From Sarcocystis neurona (lineage: Eukaryota; Apicomplexa; Conoidasida; Eucoccidiorida; Sarcocystidae): DNA of 64,000 nt. The translations under genes were made by a program, and so were the position numbers. Below, in pieces: positions 24,290-36,642 of this stretch (positions are counted from its first letter, which is position 1; each line of letters starts with the position of its first letter). The DNA lies in NCBI GenBank assembly GCA_000727475.1, contig KL647302.1, forward strand, positions 2,365,234 to 2,429,233, given 5' to 3'. The notes under the pieces were generated by a model that searched no databases, was not told the DNA's origin, and was given only the letters and a program-made list of their open reading frames with translations.

Positions 24290-25166
24290 NNNNNNNNNNN
24301 NNNNNNNNNNNNNNNNNNNNNNNNNNNNNNNNNNNNNNNNNNNNNNNNNNNNNNNNNNNNNNNNNNNNNNNNNNNNNNNNNNNNNNNNNNNNNNNNNNNN
24401 NNNNNNNNNNNNNNNNNNNNNNNNNNNNNNNNNNNNNNNNNNNNNNNNNNNNNNNNNNNNNNNNNNNNNNNNNNNNNNNNNNNNNNNNNNNNNNNNNNNN
24501 NNNNNNNNNNNNNNNNNNNNNNNNNNNNNNNNNNNNNNNNNNNNNNNNNNNNNNNNNNNNNNNNNNNNNNNNNNNNNNNNNNNNNNNNNNNNNNNNNNNN
24601 NNNNNNNNNNNNNNNNNNNNNNNNNNNNNNNNNNNNNNNNNNNNNNNNNNNNNNNNNNNNNNNNNNNNNNNNNNNNNNNNNNNNNNNNNNNNNNNNNNNN
24701 NNNNNNNNNNNNNNNNNNNNNNNNNNNNNNNNNNNNNNNNNNNNNNNNNNNNNNNNNNNNNNNNNNNNNNNNNNNNNNNNNNNNNNNNNNNNNNNNNNNN
24801 NNNNNNNNNNNNNNNNNNNNNNNNNNNNNNNNNNNNNNNNNNNNNNNNNNNNNNNNNNNNNNNNNNNNNNNNNNNNNNNNNNNNNNNNNNNNNNNNNNNN
24901 NNNNNNNNNNNNNNNNNNNNNNNNNNNNNNNNNNNNNNNNNNNNNNNNNNNNNNNNNNNNNNNNNNNNNNNNNNNNNNNNNNNNNNNNNNNNNNNNNNNN
25001 NNNNNNNNNNNNNNNNNNNNNNNNNNNNNNNNNNNNNNNNNNNNNNNNNNNNNNNNNNNNNNNNNNNNNNNNNNNNNNNNNNNNNNNNNNNNNNNNNNNN
25101 NNNNNNNNNNNNNNNNNNNNNNNNNNNNNNNNNNNNNNNNNNNNNNNNNNNNNNNNNNNNNNNNNN
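24290..25166. other. Assembly gap (877 N)
   Basis: A run of N. Frames spanning it are artefacts. Confidence 1.
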
Positions 25167-27816
25167 CCGCATCCAGTGTAATGCGGATGGGGCGCACGGG
25201 CTAATGATTACGGCTGCACAATCGTGCTCTGACTATGAAGATGGCAATACTCGAAGCTAATGCTGTTCATACGACTGGGGTGACCGGCCGGAAGGCCTCT
25301 CGGCCTATCGTGCAGTTCTGTCCCCCCACGGCTTCATCGGAACACACATTCTTAGGGGCCTGGACGCTTAAACATAGATCTGAGATACCACTTGTATCTC
25401 TCCCATACGCGGTACCATCGAATGACACCAACAGAAGTTGCATCATCTTGCACAGGGTTCCCGGCCTTACTGGCTACCGGCAGAGATCGCACGGCGTGTA
25501 TCATTTAAGCGTGTGGGCACTCATGCGAATTATTAGCCAGGTTGTTCCTTCTGCATCGGAAAACATCGGCCAGTTCCCCTGTATCTCTGAATCAATATCT
25601 GATCTTGTCCACTTGCAGTGAGCAGTCGCGTCCTCGTCCCCCTGGAAGATGGAGGATAAAACGTACATGGTAAGAGTGTGGTGCTCCAACTCTCTTGAGA
25701 TTAAGCTTCTTCCTTTAAAAAACTAGTGACGTCTATAATTGTGAATGGTAGTATTTGTGCTTCCTCCGGAAAACCAGAATTTGACCGGCCACCTACCTTG
25801 GGTCTTCCGTTAGCGAAGGATTACCCCCGTTTCGGAGGGTTATACCAGTGTACGGTCCTTGCGACAACTGGACACGTATCTGAACTCTGTAAATGTATCA
25901 TGTACTCTGACCGCTTTCGACGGCAGTATAGGCGCTGCTCTCTCATTGACAGCACTTTCGAGAAAACACGTATTGACTGTACAGCGCAGCAGAGATAGAC
26001 AGCGTAGCTACAGCTAGGTAACACATCTGCTGCATTTGTTAGCTTAACAGGGGGAACACCGCCGCCTCAGCCCTGAATGCCACGTGGGTCTCGGATTGTC
26101 TTAGAGTGTGAAGACGAATAAAGGCATTCGCCCATGGAAGACGTTTGGCGTACTCAGCGCCGACATCCCCCACACCTGTCACGATGTTGTCAGGCTACGA
26201 CTGCGGCGCGTATAAACTCAGTGGGTCCACTCTACACCCGACTACTTGAGCGGGCTGAGGTATTTGTCAAGAGGCGCACCTTGATCACGGTGCTTGCACA
26301 GAGGTATATTCATAAGAATATGCGCAAGGGAATGCATGCGACAGAAACATGACCCCGAGACGCAGGAAGAGGGCTGCGCTGCTTTTCTCCCAATCAACCA
26401 TTGCACTGCTTTATCACAATCGTCCAGTCTTCAGCAGTGCAGCTGCAATTCTCAGCAGCAAGTACTAAACTCCTGCGTCTAGCTGCTTTCATTTCCCTTC
26501 CGCGCCCATTTTAGGTAGGCGTTTGGTGGTCTCGTCTCCGCGGCATTCTCCGCCGCACTTCGGTTTCGTGGTTCAAGAATGAGCCACCCGGTGAGGAATT
26601 GAGAACCCTAGAACTAAGGCACGCGTCGCTGCTGTCTCCACACTGTCCTTATACCCATAAAAACACAACACCCTTGTCTACCCCGACACGCCGCCCCACC
26701 ACGCTACCGAAGACATCTACAAAAGCTCTTCTGTCTACACATTTGAAAAAGAAGTATTCTGTTATATTTTAGTCCCTTTCATCTCCTACCTGCTTGTTAA
26801 TGTGTTGGAAGTGACGGTACATCTTTCCAGCGATACGTGAGCAGATTATGAGTGTGCGTTTCACAGCAGTTATATCCACAGCCACCCACGTAGAAGCAAG
26901 ATACTCTAGTGCGGCACACGCGCATGCGATGACACGTGAAAAATCGAGTTGTCCTCAACCCCAGCTTCTTTTTTACCTCTTGACTAATTTCTTAGTGTTG
27001 GTGGGTTGTCGTAGTGTCTTCTATGTGTACGCGAGGCGGCGTGGCTGGAGTGCGAACGCCTCAGTATTTATAGAAAGCAAGCTTTCGCAAATCATTCTGG
27101 GAAGGCACACGAATGCTGCAACTGCTTTGAAGCAGATATGTGATCCGCTCACGGCCCCTGCAGGGGACTCGGAGAAGCGCACACGTGTACACACTACAGA
27201 ATGACGTGGCCTTCCACGCCCGTTCACAAGGTATATATTTTTACTTCTCGAATGTGCAGCGGCGGTAGCTGCAATTCGCAGTTCAAGTCTTTATTGTGGT
27301 ACAGGCTCTCTAAGAGCAGCGATATTGACCTTTTTGTCCTCATATTTCCGTTCACAGGAAAAACATGTTTGCGAGTTGATGTTTCCCCATACCTGCGAGA
27401 GGGTTTCTCCTTAGTGGACAATGCATTAGAACGAACTTTTGTTTAAAAATTGCCGTCCGCTGGTGAGCAGATGGAAATTAAAATGCGGATGCGTTATCAT
27501 TCATTTGCAGCACTCAAACTACATTACCACTTGCAGCAGTTTGGTTACAGCGGCAGTGGTCGGCACTTGCACTCAAAATTGTCCTCCCACGCTTTTCTCA
27601 CAATGACTGAACAGCCACGACGGGACCTCGAAGGCGGCACCACAGCATACACGGATAATCTACTAGTGAGGTGCGTGAGCTAGCCTGCACAAGCAGGTGC
27701 TCACAATAAACAAGGCTGCCTTCCAACGTTCGCGTCAACGTAAGTTCTCGCAAGCTTTTACAAAGATGGCACTAAATAGCAGCAAGCAATAGTCTGCCCC
27801 CAACGAAGGCAAGCAG
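25167..27816. other. Repeat-poor DNA, no gene recognised
   Basis: Mixed composition, short frames only, between the gap and the 3' end of the Hsp20 gene. Confidence 0.5.
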
Positions 27817-27923
27817 TTACTTTGTTTTTGTCTCCTCCGGCTTTGGTCCCTTCTCAGCGGGTGACACCTCAACTTTCCGCATCTCGTGCGTTTGTAGGCA
27901 TTTCATTCTCACCTCCAGAAGAC
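27817..27923 (-). CDS. HSP20: Hsp20, exon 2 and stop
   Basis: 107 bases with no internal ATG, so start-to-stop ORF searches miss it. Encodes the last beta strand LLEVRMKC and a lysine/glutamate-rich tail, then TAA. The acceptor is TGTGCAG|GTC, and the phase matches exon 1. Confidence 0.87.
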
Positions 27924-29834
27924 CTGCACAGCACACAGGAACGCAGTTGACAACACAGCTCCAGCTGAACAGAAAGAGGAGTACTTTTACTTGTGTAGAG
28001 ATGCAAGATTTCTTCAGGCAAAATCAGTTCTCTACGGCTATGTGCACTGTTGGCCAAAATGGCGTAGCCGCTGTTGCGCGTGCATACGCATATTTCGTCT
28101 TTTATATGTTTGGTCGCATACCCACAGTTGCAAACCTCCTGAGACGTGCTAGCTCGCGAACGACCGCATACAAACAAATATGCATGCAGCACGTCCGTGT
28201 ACACATGTGACACATGTGAATCCGCGTATGCAGAGCTGCACCTGCACACGAGTATACACGTATAAATACATGTATATGGGAGGGCATACTGCATCGACAC
28301 ACGCTTAAACGCCAGCAACGGACACAGGTGATACTGCGTCCGCTTGGACGACCATGTAGATGTACACACCAACTGTGTAACCACATAATTTGTAGATTCG
28401 AGTAGCGTTCCCGCGCGCATTTTCACGTGTCCGTCTTGAAACTGTGTAGGGACACAGGGAATGGTGGAACTGCTTCGCGCCGGTGCACACCCGCCCTGTA
28501 TTTCTGTCTACGATACGTATATTCTCTGTCGAGCACACAAATCTGTGAAGACGCTCAGGTCACCAGACAGCTAACCACGTATATTCTCTGTCGAGTACAC
28601 AAATCTGTGAAAACGGCCAGGTCACCAGACCGCCAGACACGCGTCCGTCTGTTACGAAAGAACGGCAGCGCTGTATGGCTGGAAGCACGCAGTATGTGTG
28701 GGAGCCTGCTTCCCGATGGCGTTTCAAGATTTCTACGAAAGAAATAATATACTTAATTCTGTACGAATTCTGCCATTCCGGCTCTTAAGCGTGAGGCGAG
28801 TCCCGTCTGTATTGCCCGACGCACTGCTTTATCCCACTGGCACGAAATGACAACTACACTGAAATCGTGTAAACCTGACCACAGTCTACGTGCTCCCAGA
28901 AGTGCCTAAGTACCCTTTTACACGCGTCTGCTATGCCAGCCTCACTGCGTGACGTGCACAACATACTAAGTTTCTGACTCCACTCCTTGTGTCAAGAGGT
29001 CACAAACATGGAACGTCTGCACTCTTTTACTCGTTACAGGAAATGAATGGAGTGGGGAGAATACGGGTTCTGTAGCGGTCGAGGCATTTGTGTGTTTCTC
29101 TACGCCGCAGGGAGGAGTTTGCCTGCGGAGTGCACACGAACAGTCAATAACACAAACTATGCCTGTACTGGCTCATCACGGCAATGTCTATTAGTCACAC
29201 TTTGTGGAAATAAAGACGTCGTGTGGCTAGTTTAAATTACCATATCCAATGCAAAGTGCGCAACAGAGCGCTATCCAGAGTCACGATCAACCCTTCATCA
29301 GACGGAATGCGTGGCATGCGGTTTCCTCGAAAGATTACTCCTCATCAGTTCACTAGACTACCGAAAGGTGCCCCTTGTAGTCTACGAGTGGTGGTCAGCA
29401 TTTACGTAGACAAAGACAACGCATCCTCTTGTTAGAAGGATATGTAAAGCCAACACCTCAAACGTCTCACCATTTGTGAGAACTGCGTGGACGGAATCTT
29501 CGACTGCATTAGGCGGTAGTTGAAAGACGCGGTAGAAAAATCCTGTGGGTCTCTCATGTACGGTTAAAACCAAGTTTGCTCCGTATTTCTCTTTCAGTTC
29601 ATTTTTAGAGCGAGGACCTGATATATATAAATGCCCCTCGCCCACTTCCACAGTGATATCGTCTTTTGTAAATCCGGGCAAATCCGTTAGTAACACCAGC
29701 AGTGACTCTTTTTTGTCGAAAAAAATGTCAACCGCTGGACGCCACGTAATCCTGCTGCGTATATCGGAAGGTGCTTGGATTTCTGCAAGTTTGTTGGAAG
29801 CAAGCAGTCCCTCGCGACTCCGAGGCACCGACAT
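27817..29834 (-). CDS. HSP20: Small heat shock protein (Hsp20/alpha-crystallin), two exons, complete
   Basis: A cytosolic ATP-independent holdase chaperone that keeps unfolding proteins soluble. The exons are 29834-29471 and 27923-27817, giving 156 residues. Exon 1 starts MSVPRSREG and holds most of the alpha-crystallin domain: WRPAVDIF, then VLLTDLPGFTKDDITVEV, GHLYISG, RPTGFFYRVFQLP and HAVLTNG. The donor AATG|GTGAGA splits the Gly codon of the conserved N-G-(V/L)-L motif. The acceptor GTGCAG|GTC resumes as LLEVRMKC, completing the last strand of the fold, followed by a charged tail ending KPEETKTK. The 1547-bp intron contains a 62-bp duplication. Reading exon 1 straight through gives a false C-terminus and loses the final strand. 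Paralogue identity within coccidian sHSPs is not assigned. Confidence 0.9.
28515..28635. repeat. 62-bp tandem duplication in the Hsp20 intron
   Basis: ACGTATATTCTCTGTCGAG starts both copies (28515 and 28577), each continuing CACAAATCTGTGAA and GGTCACCAGAC with a few differences. Confidence 0.85.
29471..29834 (-). CDS. HSP20: Hsp20, exon 1
   Basis: 364 bases encoding residues 1-121 plus one base. Ends inside the N-G motif at donor G|GTGAGA. Confidence 0.9.
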
Positions 29835-31070
29835 AAGTGGCTACGGCGCAAAGGCATATGGGGAGCGAGAAAAACAGCACAGTTCTTCAGACAGAAGTGT
29901 GTCGCCCACTAGAGTGATGCAGCTCTTCACGGTGCACAGGTCCACGGAATTGAACAGCAAACGTACAACTTACGGAGTTTTATGGTGCACAGATTTGTAT
30001 ACGGAGAAGGGAGACGGTTTGCTTTCACGCACAGCACGACGAGAGATGCTTCAGCCTTCTCCTGCAGGGCGAAAGCAAGAACTGAGTGAAAATCTACTGA
30101 AGTAGTGAAGCAAGAAATATAACAGCTGTGCAAGTGTTTCTGAGAATGGTACGCTTGCCTCAACCTTGTTTTCCAAAGCATCCATTCACACGCATAGAAA
30201 CGGTTTGCACGCGGGTACGAACACTGTAAATTTTTGCGCACGACTGCAGATGACAGTGAACACACATGGACGTCGACTTTCTCATTCAGAGTCCCAGAGA
30301 CAACAGGCGCACCTCCTGCCACAGCAAACGTCGCGGGCAACACAGCGATTACCACGTTATCAAATATGTTCTGTCTCAGCATATTTGCACAGACACATAA
30401 CGCAAAGACACGTATACGCGTGTGTACACTTGGATGCCTAATCAGCTGGAGGTTTTAAAGTCTCGGCCCTAGGCAACAGTTAGGTCAGGGTACTGTTATG
30501 CTTCCCAACTCTGGGGTACACGATCAGGCACACAGTTAGCGTGGGCGTCTGCCACTGACAACGCAGTCCCCTTTACACGTTAGAGTGCCACATGCAAGTT
30601 CGGTTGAATGTGAAGTCTATCACCACACGCCAACAACATGCTACTGTAGAGTGGTTAGCGCGAACGTCAGCGTCCACACATATGACACACAAATCCGCCT
30701 CTGCTCGTCCGCATTCTCTGACTGAGAACAGGAAGCCACTGCACAACGCCAAGTCACACGCGACTCTACCTCCGCGTCCACGAATGCGCGTACGCATGTA
30801 CATATGCACTCGTGTCACTGCACATATATGTGTATATATATATGTGTACATACCCTGAACATGTGTAGATCAGTCACACGACTACATGTATTCCCCTAAA
30901 CTGGAGACGTCCTTTTGACAAATGTACAGAGGTAGAGGCACGTATGTCGAAGAATTGTCACTCGTTCTTTCATTTCTACATTCCTCAGTCCGGGCATAAT
31001 ACATGTACGAGTAGATATATATCGGCGTCTTACACACTTCTACTAGGTCAGCACCGGCAGTCTTGCTCAC

Positions 31071-31154
31071 CTTGTCGGGGAGTATATCGTCAGCATCTGT
31101 TGACGCATCGAGGAGAAACTCGTGTTCAACGGTGGCACCGCCGCAGCACGACAT
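31071..31154 (-). CDS. Candidate first coding exon of an unidentified gene
   Basis: ATG 31154, 28 codons (MSCCGGATVEHEFLLDAST then DADDILPDK), ending at a strong donor AAG|GTGAGC. Possible downstream exons in 29,900-30,300 were tried; none gave a recognisable product, so the gene is unresolved. Confidence 0.25.
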
Positions 31155-32524
31155 TTCTGCGATGACCGTAAATTACAGAAGACATACCGAGCGAAAAAGA
31201 CAAGGTTTTTATTGGAAAATTTCTGGAGGACACGAGTAGACAGGTATAACGCGACGGCTTCAAGCACGTATGCGGACCAACAGGTGGGAAAAGACTTCTT
31301 CATTACGCAACGCACACGAGCTTCGCTGCGGTCCACTGCGCACCATGGCATTCAGAACAGAAGAACATTACGAAGAAAGCGGCCTTTCACTGAGAGAAAG
31401 CGTAATTTCAGTAATTAGAAGTGTCGCCGACCAACCGGAGAGGTTGTAGGGAGCCAACAACTGAAATTTAACTTCTTGGAAGCGTCTATGTAGGGGGCTT
31501 ATACGTAAACAATAGGCAAGAGTTACCATCCAAAAGATGGGGAAGGAAGTATTAGAAAGCGTGGAAAAACCTATGCTTGGAAAGAGCTGCCACACCACAC
31601 GTGCAGCAAAACGCGGACTCACCACATAATGAGCAACAGTAGACGCAAGAGGGACGTGAAGCAGAAGTAGAATTGTCACGCGTTAGAACGGACAGTAAAC
31701 TGAAGGTTCACAGCCAATTTGCACCCGCAACCTCAAACGAAAGATGAGCAAGAGACGCACACCCGAACACAGTAAATGGAAAATGGGAATCGTAACTGCG
31801 TATGGAGAGAAATCCGAAGGTGCAAAAGGCAGAGTCCCGTTCCACGAAAGCCGTGGTTTCGTGGCTACGTGGAAGAAAAGTTCTTACACAATACGTAACA
31901 CTACGCAAGAACTGGGTCGACGTTTTTAAAGATATCACTTTCAATAAAGGAGTACACTGTATCTAAAGGAACTGGTGTACTGATCTTGAAAGGCATGGAG
32001 TAATTCTGTACGGGTCGGAGGCAATGAGGAAAAAGAATTCTGTCACGTCACAGCATGGTACAGGAGAGCGTGCAGATAATGGGTTGGCGTGCCTTTGTAA
32101 CGAGAACGATACAGCATTAGAGGAAGACATTGCCGAGATATAAAGGCTAACTACATGCACGGGTAACACACAAAGGGCGGACACGAAGCGAATACTGTGG
32201 TACTCTAGCAGGATCCTGCAGTAACGAGCACCACATATGGAAGAATAGTTAGGATTACGGCACCGACAAAATAAAGTTGAAAGTTAAACGTGTTGGGTAG
32301 CGCCGCTTTTCCTTTCTATTTTCGTATGGACATGCAAGCGCCACAGACCGTCCGTTCTTCGAAAGAATCCTCCGCCAGACACTACGCACAAATGTGCTGG
32401 TCATTGCACACAGAGCAGCAACTACACGTGGGTGCCACACTGCGGAAGTTTCCCGAAACGAATCTGGATAAAGATCACGAATCCAGAATTCAGTAGAAAC
32501 ATGCGTATATTCACGGTATGCATG

Positions 32525-32725
32525 TAGCCATGTACAAGTCTGCACTTACATAAATATACGCACGTATCACAGAATGAGTACACGCATATACAGTAGTCTG
32601 CGTCTGAACCACAGACGTGGGCATGTACAGGTCTCCACATGTATATATATGTACCCGTATCAGAGAACTAGTACACTCGTATACTGTAGTTTGCATTTGA
32701 ATCACCGCCGTGGGCTCCGCGGGCC
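32525..32725. repeat. Diverged tandem repeat, period about 92 bp
   Basis: CATGTACA(A/G)GTCT is found near 32530 and 32622, followed by a shared ACGTATCA or CCGTATCAGAG and ACACGCATATACAGTAGT-like segments that continue to about 32,720. Confidence 0.6.
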
Positions 32726-33458
32726 TTTGAATGTCGGTGACTACAGGGATGCCCATGTAGGCAGATTCCGCGTGCACACCTACAGAAAAGTCATATCCAT
32801 TAATCGGCCGGTATGCCTGAAAGGCCACCTTTTCAGCCGTGAAGAGTCACGTAACAACGCAAGTACCTTTTTGGAGCCAGGGAGGGTATAGCACTTGTTG
32901 ACTTGCTCACATGAGTGGCCGTGCACAACTTTATGCGTGTATACGAAGGTGGCATCGGTTATACACCTATATACCAGTGCACAATGCGTTTGTGTGAGTG
33001 TTTATCCCCTGCAAGCCCACGGTGGGACCCTTATCCACGAAGTCAGGTTCACGTGCGTGTGCGTATCTAGTTGTGCGCGTACTTTCATTTACAGTAACAC
33101 ACTACATTCTTAAGCGAGCGTGGTACGCTGGTGCCGCGATACACGAGGAATCTTTTGTTTTGGGGAACAGCGACGCCGCTGTGGGAGAGCGGTGCAAGAT
33201 GTATGTGGATCGCATCATACCGACAGATCTTTATTTGACGAAAGTATGCGCCGGCCGGGCTGGACCTCCACCGCAAATGTGTAGCAAGTCACGTAGACTC
33301 CAGCTGGCAGAACTACTACCAGTTGCACAGAATTTCGATGACGGACGGGCTGCGACACAACGGCTCTTCACTGCTTCAGAGCTGTAAAGAGTACTGCGAA
33401 CTAATCTTACTACTACTGCTTCTCCTCTGCCAATATCCTCACAACAACAACGGCAACA

Positions 33459-33602
33459 ATGAGTGCTTCGGTTGGAAGCAGTATTGGTTCTGCAGAAGAC
33501 GCAGTTGGAGGTCTGATGAACAGAAGGTCTTATCTTTGCGATTGTTCTCATGTTTCAAAAGTGCTGAGCGAGAAACTTCTGAAGCCACCACGCAGCAAGT
33601 AG
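33459..33602 (+). CDS. Candidate 47-residue ORF or gene remnant
   Basis: ATG in the context AACAATGAG, encoding MSASVGSSIGSAEDAVGG and a short Cys/Lys tail before TAG. Downstream, protein-like stretches continue in other frames (for example APSASVGGGVAHKRRRN, then LEAESPTSDDETAVAAAG to about 33830). This could be a short gene, a first exon, or a frameshifted remnant. Confidence 0.2.
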   Translation: MSASVGSSIGSAEDAVGGLMNRRSYLCDCSHVSKVLSEKLLKPPRSK

Positions 33603-34673
33603 CAAGCAAGCTATTGTGCCTCAGGGCGCTACTGTTGCACCACGTTGCAGCGTTGGATCTACTACCACGTCGTCCTTCCACACGTTGGAGGCGTAGTACG
33701 GTCACTGTCGATCAAGCGCACGTGCAGTAGCGGCTGCACCATCCGCAAGTGTTGGAGGCGGAGTCGCCCACAAGCGACGACGAAACAGCTGTTGCAGCAG
33801 CCGGAGACTTATTTAATCCAGCACGCCACTGGTTATAAAAAGAATAATATGTATGTGAATGTGTATGACGAAGACAACCACGTTGAGAAAGAATGTAGGC
33901 ACGTCTCATACAAGAGGACTCGATACAGTACACCCAACAAGTCCGCGTAGAAGCGCTACACGTCCTCCCGATGCGAGGCATCTAAATGAACACGCAAAAT
34001 AAGTCTGCTGGATTGGGAGTATTTGCGCAGGCCTCTCTTCAACCGTGGACAAGGTCTGGCTAGACTGCTAGGCTCCTATTTTTTTTAAGCGACATCTTCT
34101 ACTGGCTAACAAGCTGCAGGTGGGGAGCTGCCCATCATCTAGCGAAGGGTTCGATGCTAATACGCGGCTTTGTGGCCATCTGGCACTGCAGCAGTCTTTG
34201 GTGCCCTTTGAGACGGAGGACCAGTTCTAATGGAACCTTGGGATCTATGCATGTTTCGGACACGCGAAGCCTCAGAAAGGTCCCAAACTTGTTGGTATTG
34301 ACTGGGAGATCAGGGATACTCGGCCGCAACGCAACAACGCAACAGACGCACGACGGACTCCGCTAGAGGTGGGTCATCTCAGCTGCACACGTTCTTCAAG
34401 GAGGAGAACACACTCATACGATGGCATACAGCATACACGAAGGTGAATATGGAAGAGATAATTCTGATAAATGCGAGAAAGGGCATCTGGTGTGTCACGA
34501 GGTAGCCCTTTCAGCGCAGGGATGCAGGAAAGTGGTCGACGGCCGCGAACGCTTCTGCGCACATGCTGGAATCCATTGTTTCTCAGACGACTTCGTAATT
34601 GGGACGAGTCAGCAGACTCACCCGGAGGTTTCTTAGGTGTGAAGATTTATGCCAACGATGCGATACGTAGGGG

Positions 34674-34911
34674 GCATTACCGGAGTCCGACCAAGAGTTT
34701 CACAACAGCGAGAACCCGAAGGGGTGCTCCATATGCAGGATACGAGGCGTGGAATAGACAGGCACTATGAGGGTAAATCAGTTATATGTGGAGCATTACC
34801 AGAGTCCGACCAAGCGTTTCACTACAGCGAGAACCCGAAGGGATACTCCATACGCGATTACGAGGCTTGGAATAAATAGGCGCTACGAGGGTAAATTAGG
34901 CGAAACTGGGC
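34674..34911. repeat. 119-bp tandem duplication
   Basis: GCATTACC(G/A)GAGTCCGACC starts the copies at 34674 and 34793. Both continue with AGCGAGAACCCGAAGGG and TACGAGGC(G/T)TGGAATA. Confidence 0.85.
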
Positions 34912-35154
34912 AGCTTACTTAATATGAGCAGGAAATTTCAGGTGGACGAGTTCTCCATACATACGGAGAACTGGAATACTGAGGAAGTGTGGGAAAATAC
35001 ACGTTGCTGGCGCAGAGAAAATTGTGGTCGAAAGAGTGCGTCGTGTCGAGTCGCAGTTGCTGAATTGCTCAAGATGCTACCCAGGATGATGACAGAGACG
35101 TAGTATCACTGCGGAATACGGCATTGCAACCGTCGCAGACGAAATGCTCATTTT

Positions 35155-35532
35155 CTAAAGTCCATAGCAACGTCCCAGCGACTCGTAAACGGTAGCGAAA
35201 CAATGCATACGCGCAGCAAAATGGGACGCGTGCACATCATCACTCGCAATAGCATAGATAATTATTGTCAGACACGTGAGCAGGATGGCGACAAAACGAG
35301 TGGAACAGCCGAGTAAGAACGCCGGCTCACACATTTGGCTGAACTCTAGGATTTTAGACTGACACACTTTACAGGAGAAATAGGAAACCGATTCATAGAT
35401 GAGACTTGTGGGTCCTTCAATTGGTGGGGTAGTGCCATTCACGGTGAAACATGTTTTGGCAGAACGCGCTTCGCAGAGCGTTTGATGTGCCATGTCGTGA
35501 TTTGGCGTTATGCTGCCATTATGCCACAACAT
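35155..35532 (-). CDS. Candidate small membrane protein
   Basis: 125 codons from ATG 35532 with Cys-containing N-terminal two thirds and one likely membrane helix (FVAILLTCLTIIIYAIAS) near residues 80-97. No homology was recognised and no exon partners were seen. It may be a chance frame. Confidence 0.22.
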   Translation of the reverse strand: MLWHNGSITPNHDMAHQTLCEARSAKTCFTVNGTTPPIEGPTSLIYESVSYFSCKVCQSKILEFSQMCEPAFLLGCSTRFVAILLTCLTIIIYAIASDDVHASHFAARMHCFATVYESLGRCYGL

Positions 35533-36336
35533 ACTCGCCTTCTTTCACCCACGTTTATGTCTCGACGCAGCAGCGAAGACCGAGGCTAGTATTTGGCCTC
35601 TTTTCTCCTCGGTAGACGTCTTGCTTCCAAGTGCAGGTCAAGTTACGACATTTATCGTGGATGTTGTACGTTTGTCTGATAGCTTCCCACTCAAAAGTGC
35701 ACTGCGACTGTTTCTTCCACAACCGACCTTGTTAGGGCAAGGTGGAAAATAAACACGTTTTTTTCTCTGACGTTAGTGGACCGACTGGCCAGGACCTTTC
35801 AAGTTTCCACAGCATATGCTAATAAAGTCCACCACGAGAGACGAGCCCCCTGAACGTGCCTACGAGTTTGACCACTTGATCAGACGCCATTCTGCAAGTT
35901 GGGGGACTTTGACTGCGCAGCAGTTGAGTGTATCGACACAGGTAGAAACCGTTATGACGCCAGCGAGGATATCCTTCAGAGGTCAAGAAGAGCTACCGTG
36001 TAGCGCAGTGTTGGTTACTATAATGTCGTACGTTTGTTTGTTTCCCTGTACAACCTGAATTGCGCCGAATCCCACAACTTCGGTGTGCGTTGTGGTGGAG
36101 GGTCGCTAATCGTACACGTCAAAGGCGAGTGTACACCGCAGAAAAGTACGAGCAGGGGTGCTGATCTCGACATAACCAGCGGATTGGTGTTCAGTCAAGG
36201 GTCGTCGGAGCATCTGCATCTGTAACATCGGGCTCCGAACTATTTGTCTGTATAACATATAGCGCGCGCTCTTTCAAGCTCTAAAAAAGCATACTTTTGT
36301 TTACCTCTCCTCTCTGCCATTCGTTGGTGGTTTTCA

Positions 36337-36642
36337 ATGCGGATTGCGGCGCTGACGGCATTTCTAAGTATGCAAAATCTGCTCTGGCACCGGGAGAGTG
36401 AGGCATATGCAAATTACGCTACCGGAGAAGGAGAGAAGGATGAGGAACACGTTGTTGACACGTGCCTTCCGCCTGCGACACGCTACAAGAAGTTCAATGA
36501 AAATCTATGCGCGGTATGTGATAGTTCTTCCGGGAGAACTGTCCCGCTGTGCCAGGAGACGCCGTTACACTGGCAGGGAACCGGAATGCGACCTTGCCCC
36601 TCGCTTTCTAAAGCAACGTTCGAATTCACACCGGTGATATAA
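36337..36642 (+). CDS. Candidate small secreted Cys-containing protein
   Basis: 101 codons from ATG 36337 with a hydrophobic N-terminus (MRIAALTAFLSMQNLLW) that could be a signal peptide, then an acidic stretch and cysteines (CLPP, CAVC, PLCQ, PCPS). No family was recognised. The length is within chance range, so this is only a candidate. Confidence 0.28.
   Translation: MRIAALTAFLSMQNLLWHRESEAYANYATGEGEKDEEHVVDTCLPPATRYKKFNENLCAVCDSSSGRTVPLCQETPLHWQGTGMRPCPSLSKATFEFTPVI

Noticed and set aside
24160..25260. Frames of about 300-366 codons across the gap
   Set aside because: They consist almost wholly of unknown bases.
35816..36225. Possible coccidian surface-antigen (SAG) fragment, from the VSLYNLNC...VRC pattern
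   Set aside because: The resemblance is to a few residues only, the frame is interrupted, and no other SAG features were found.
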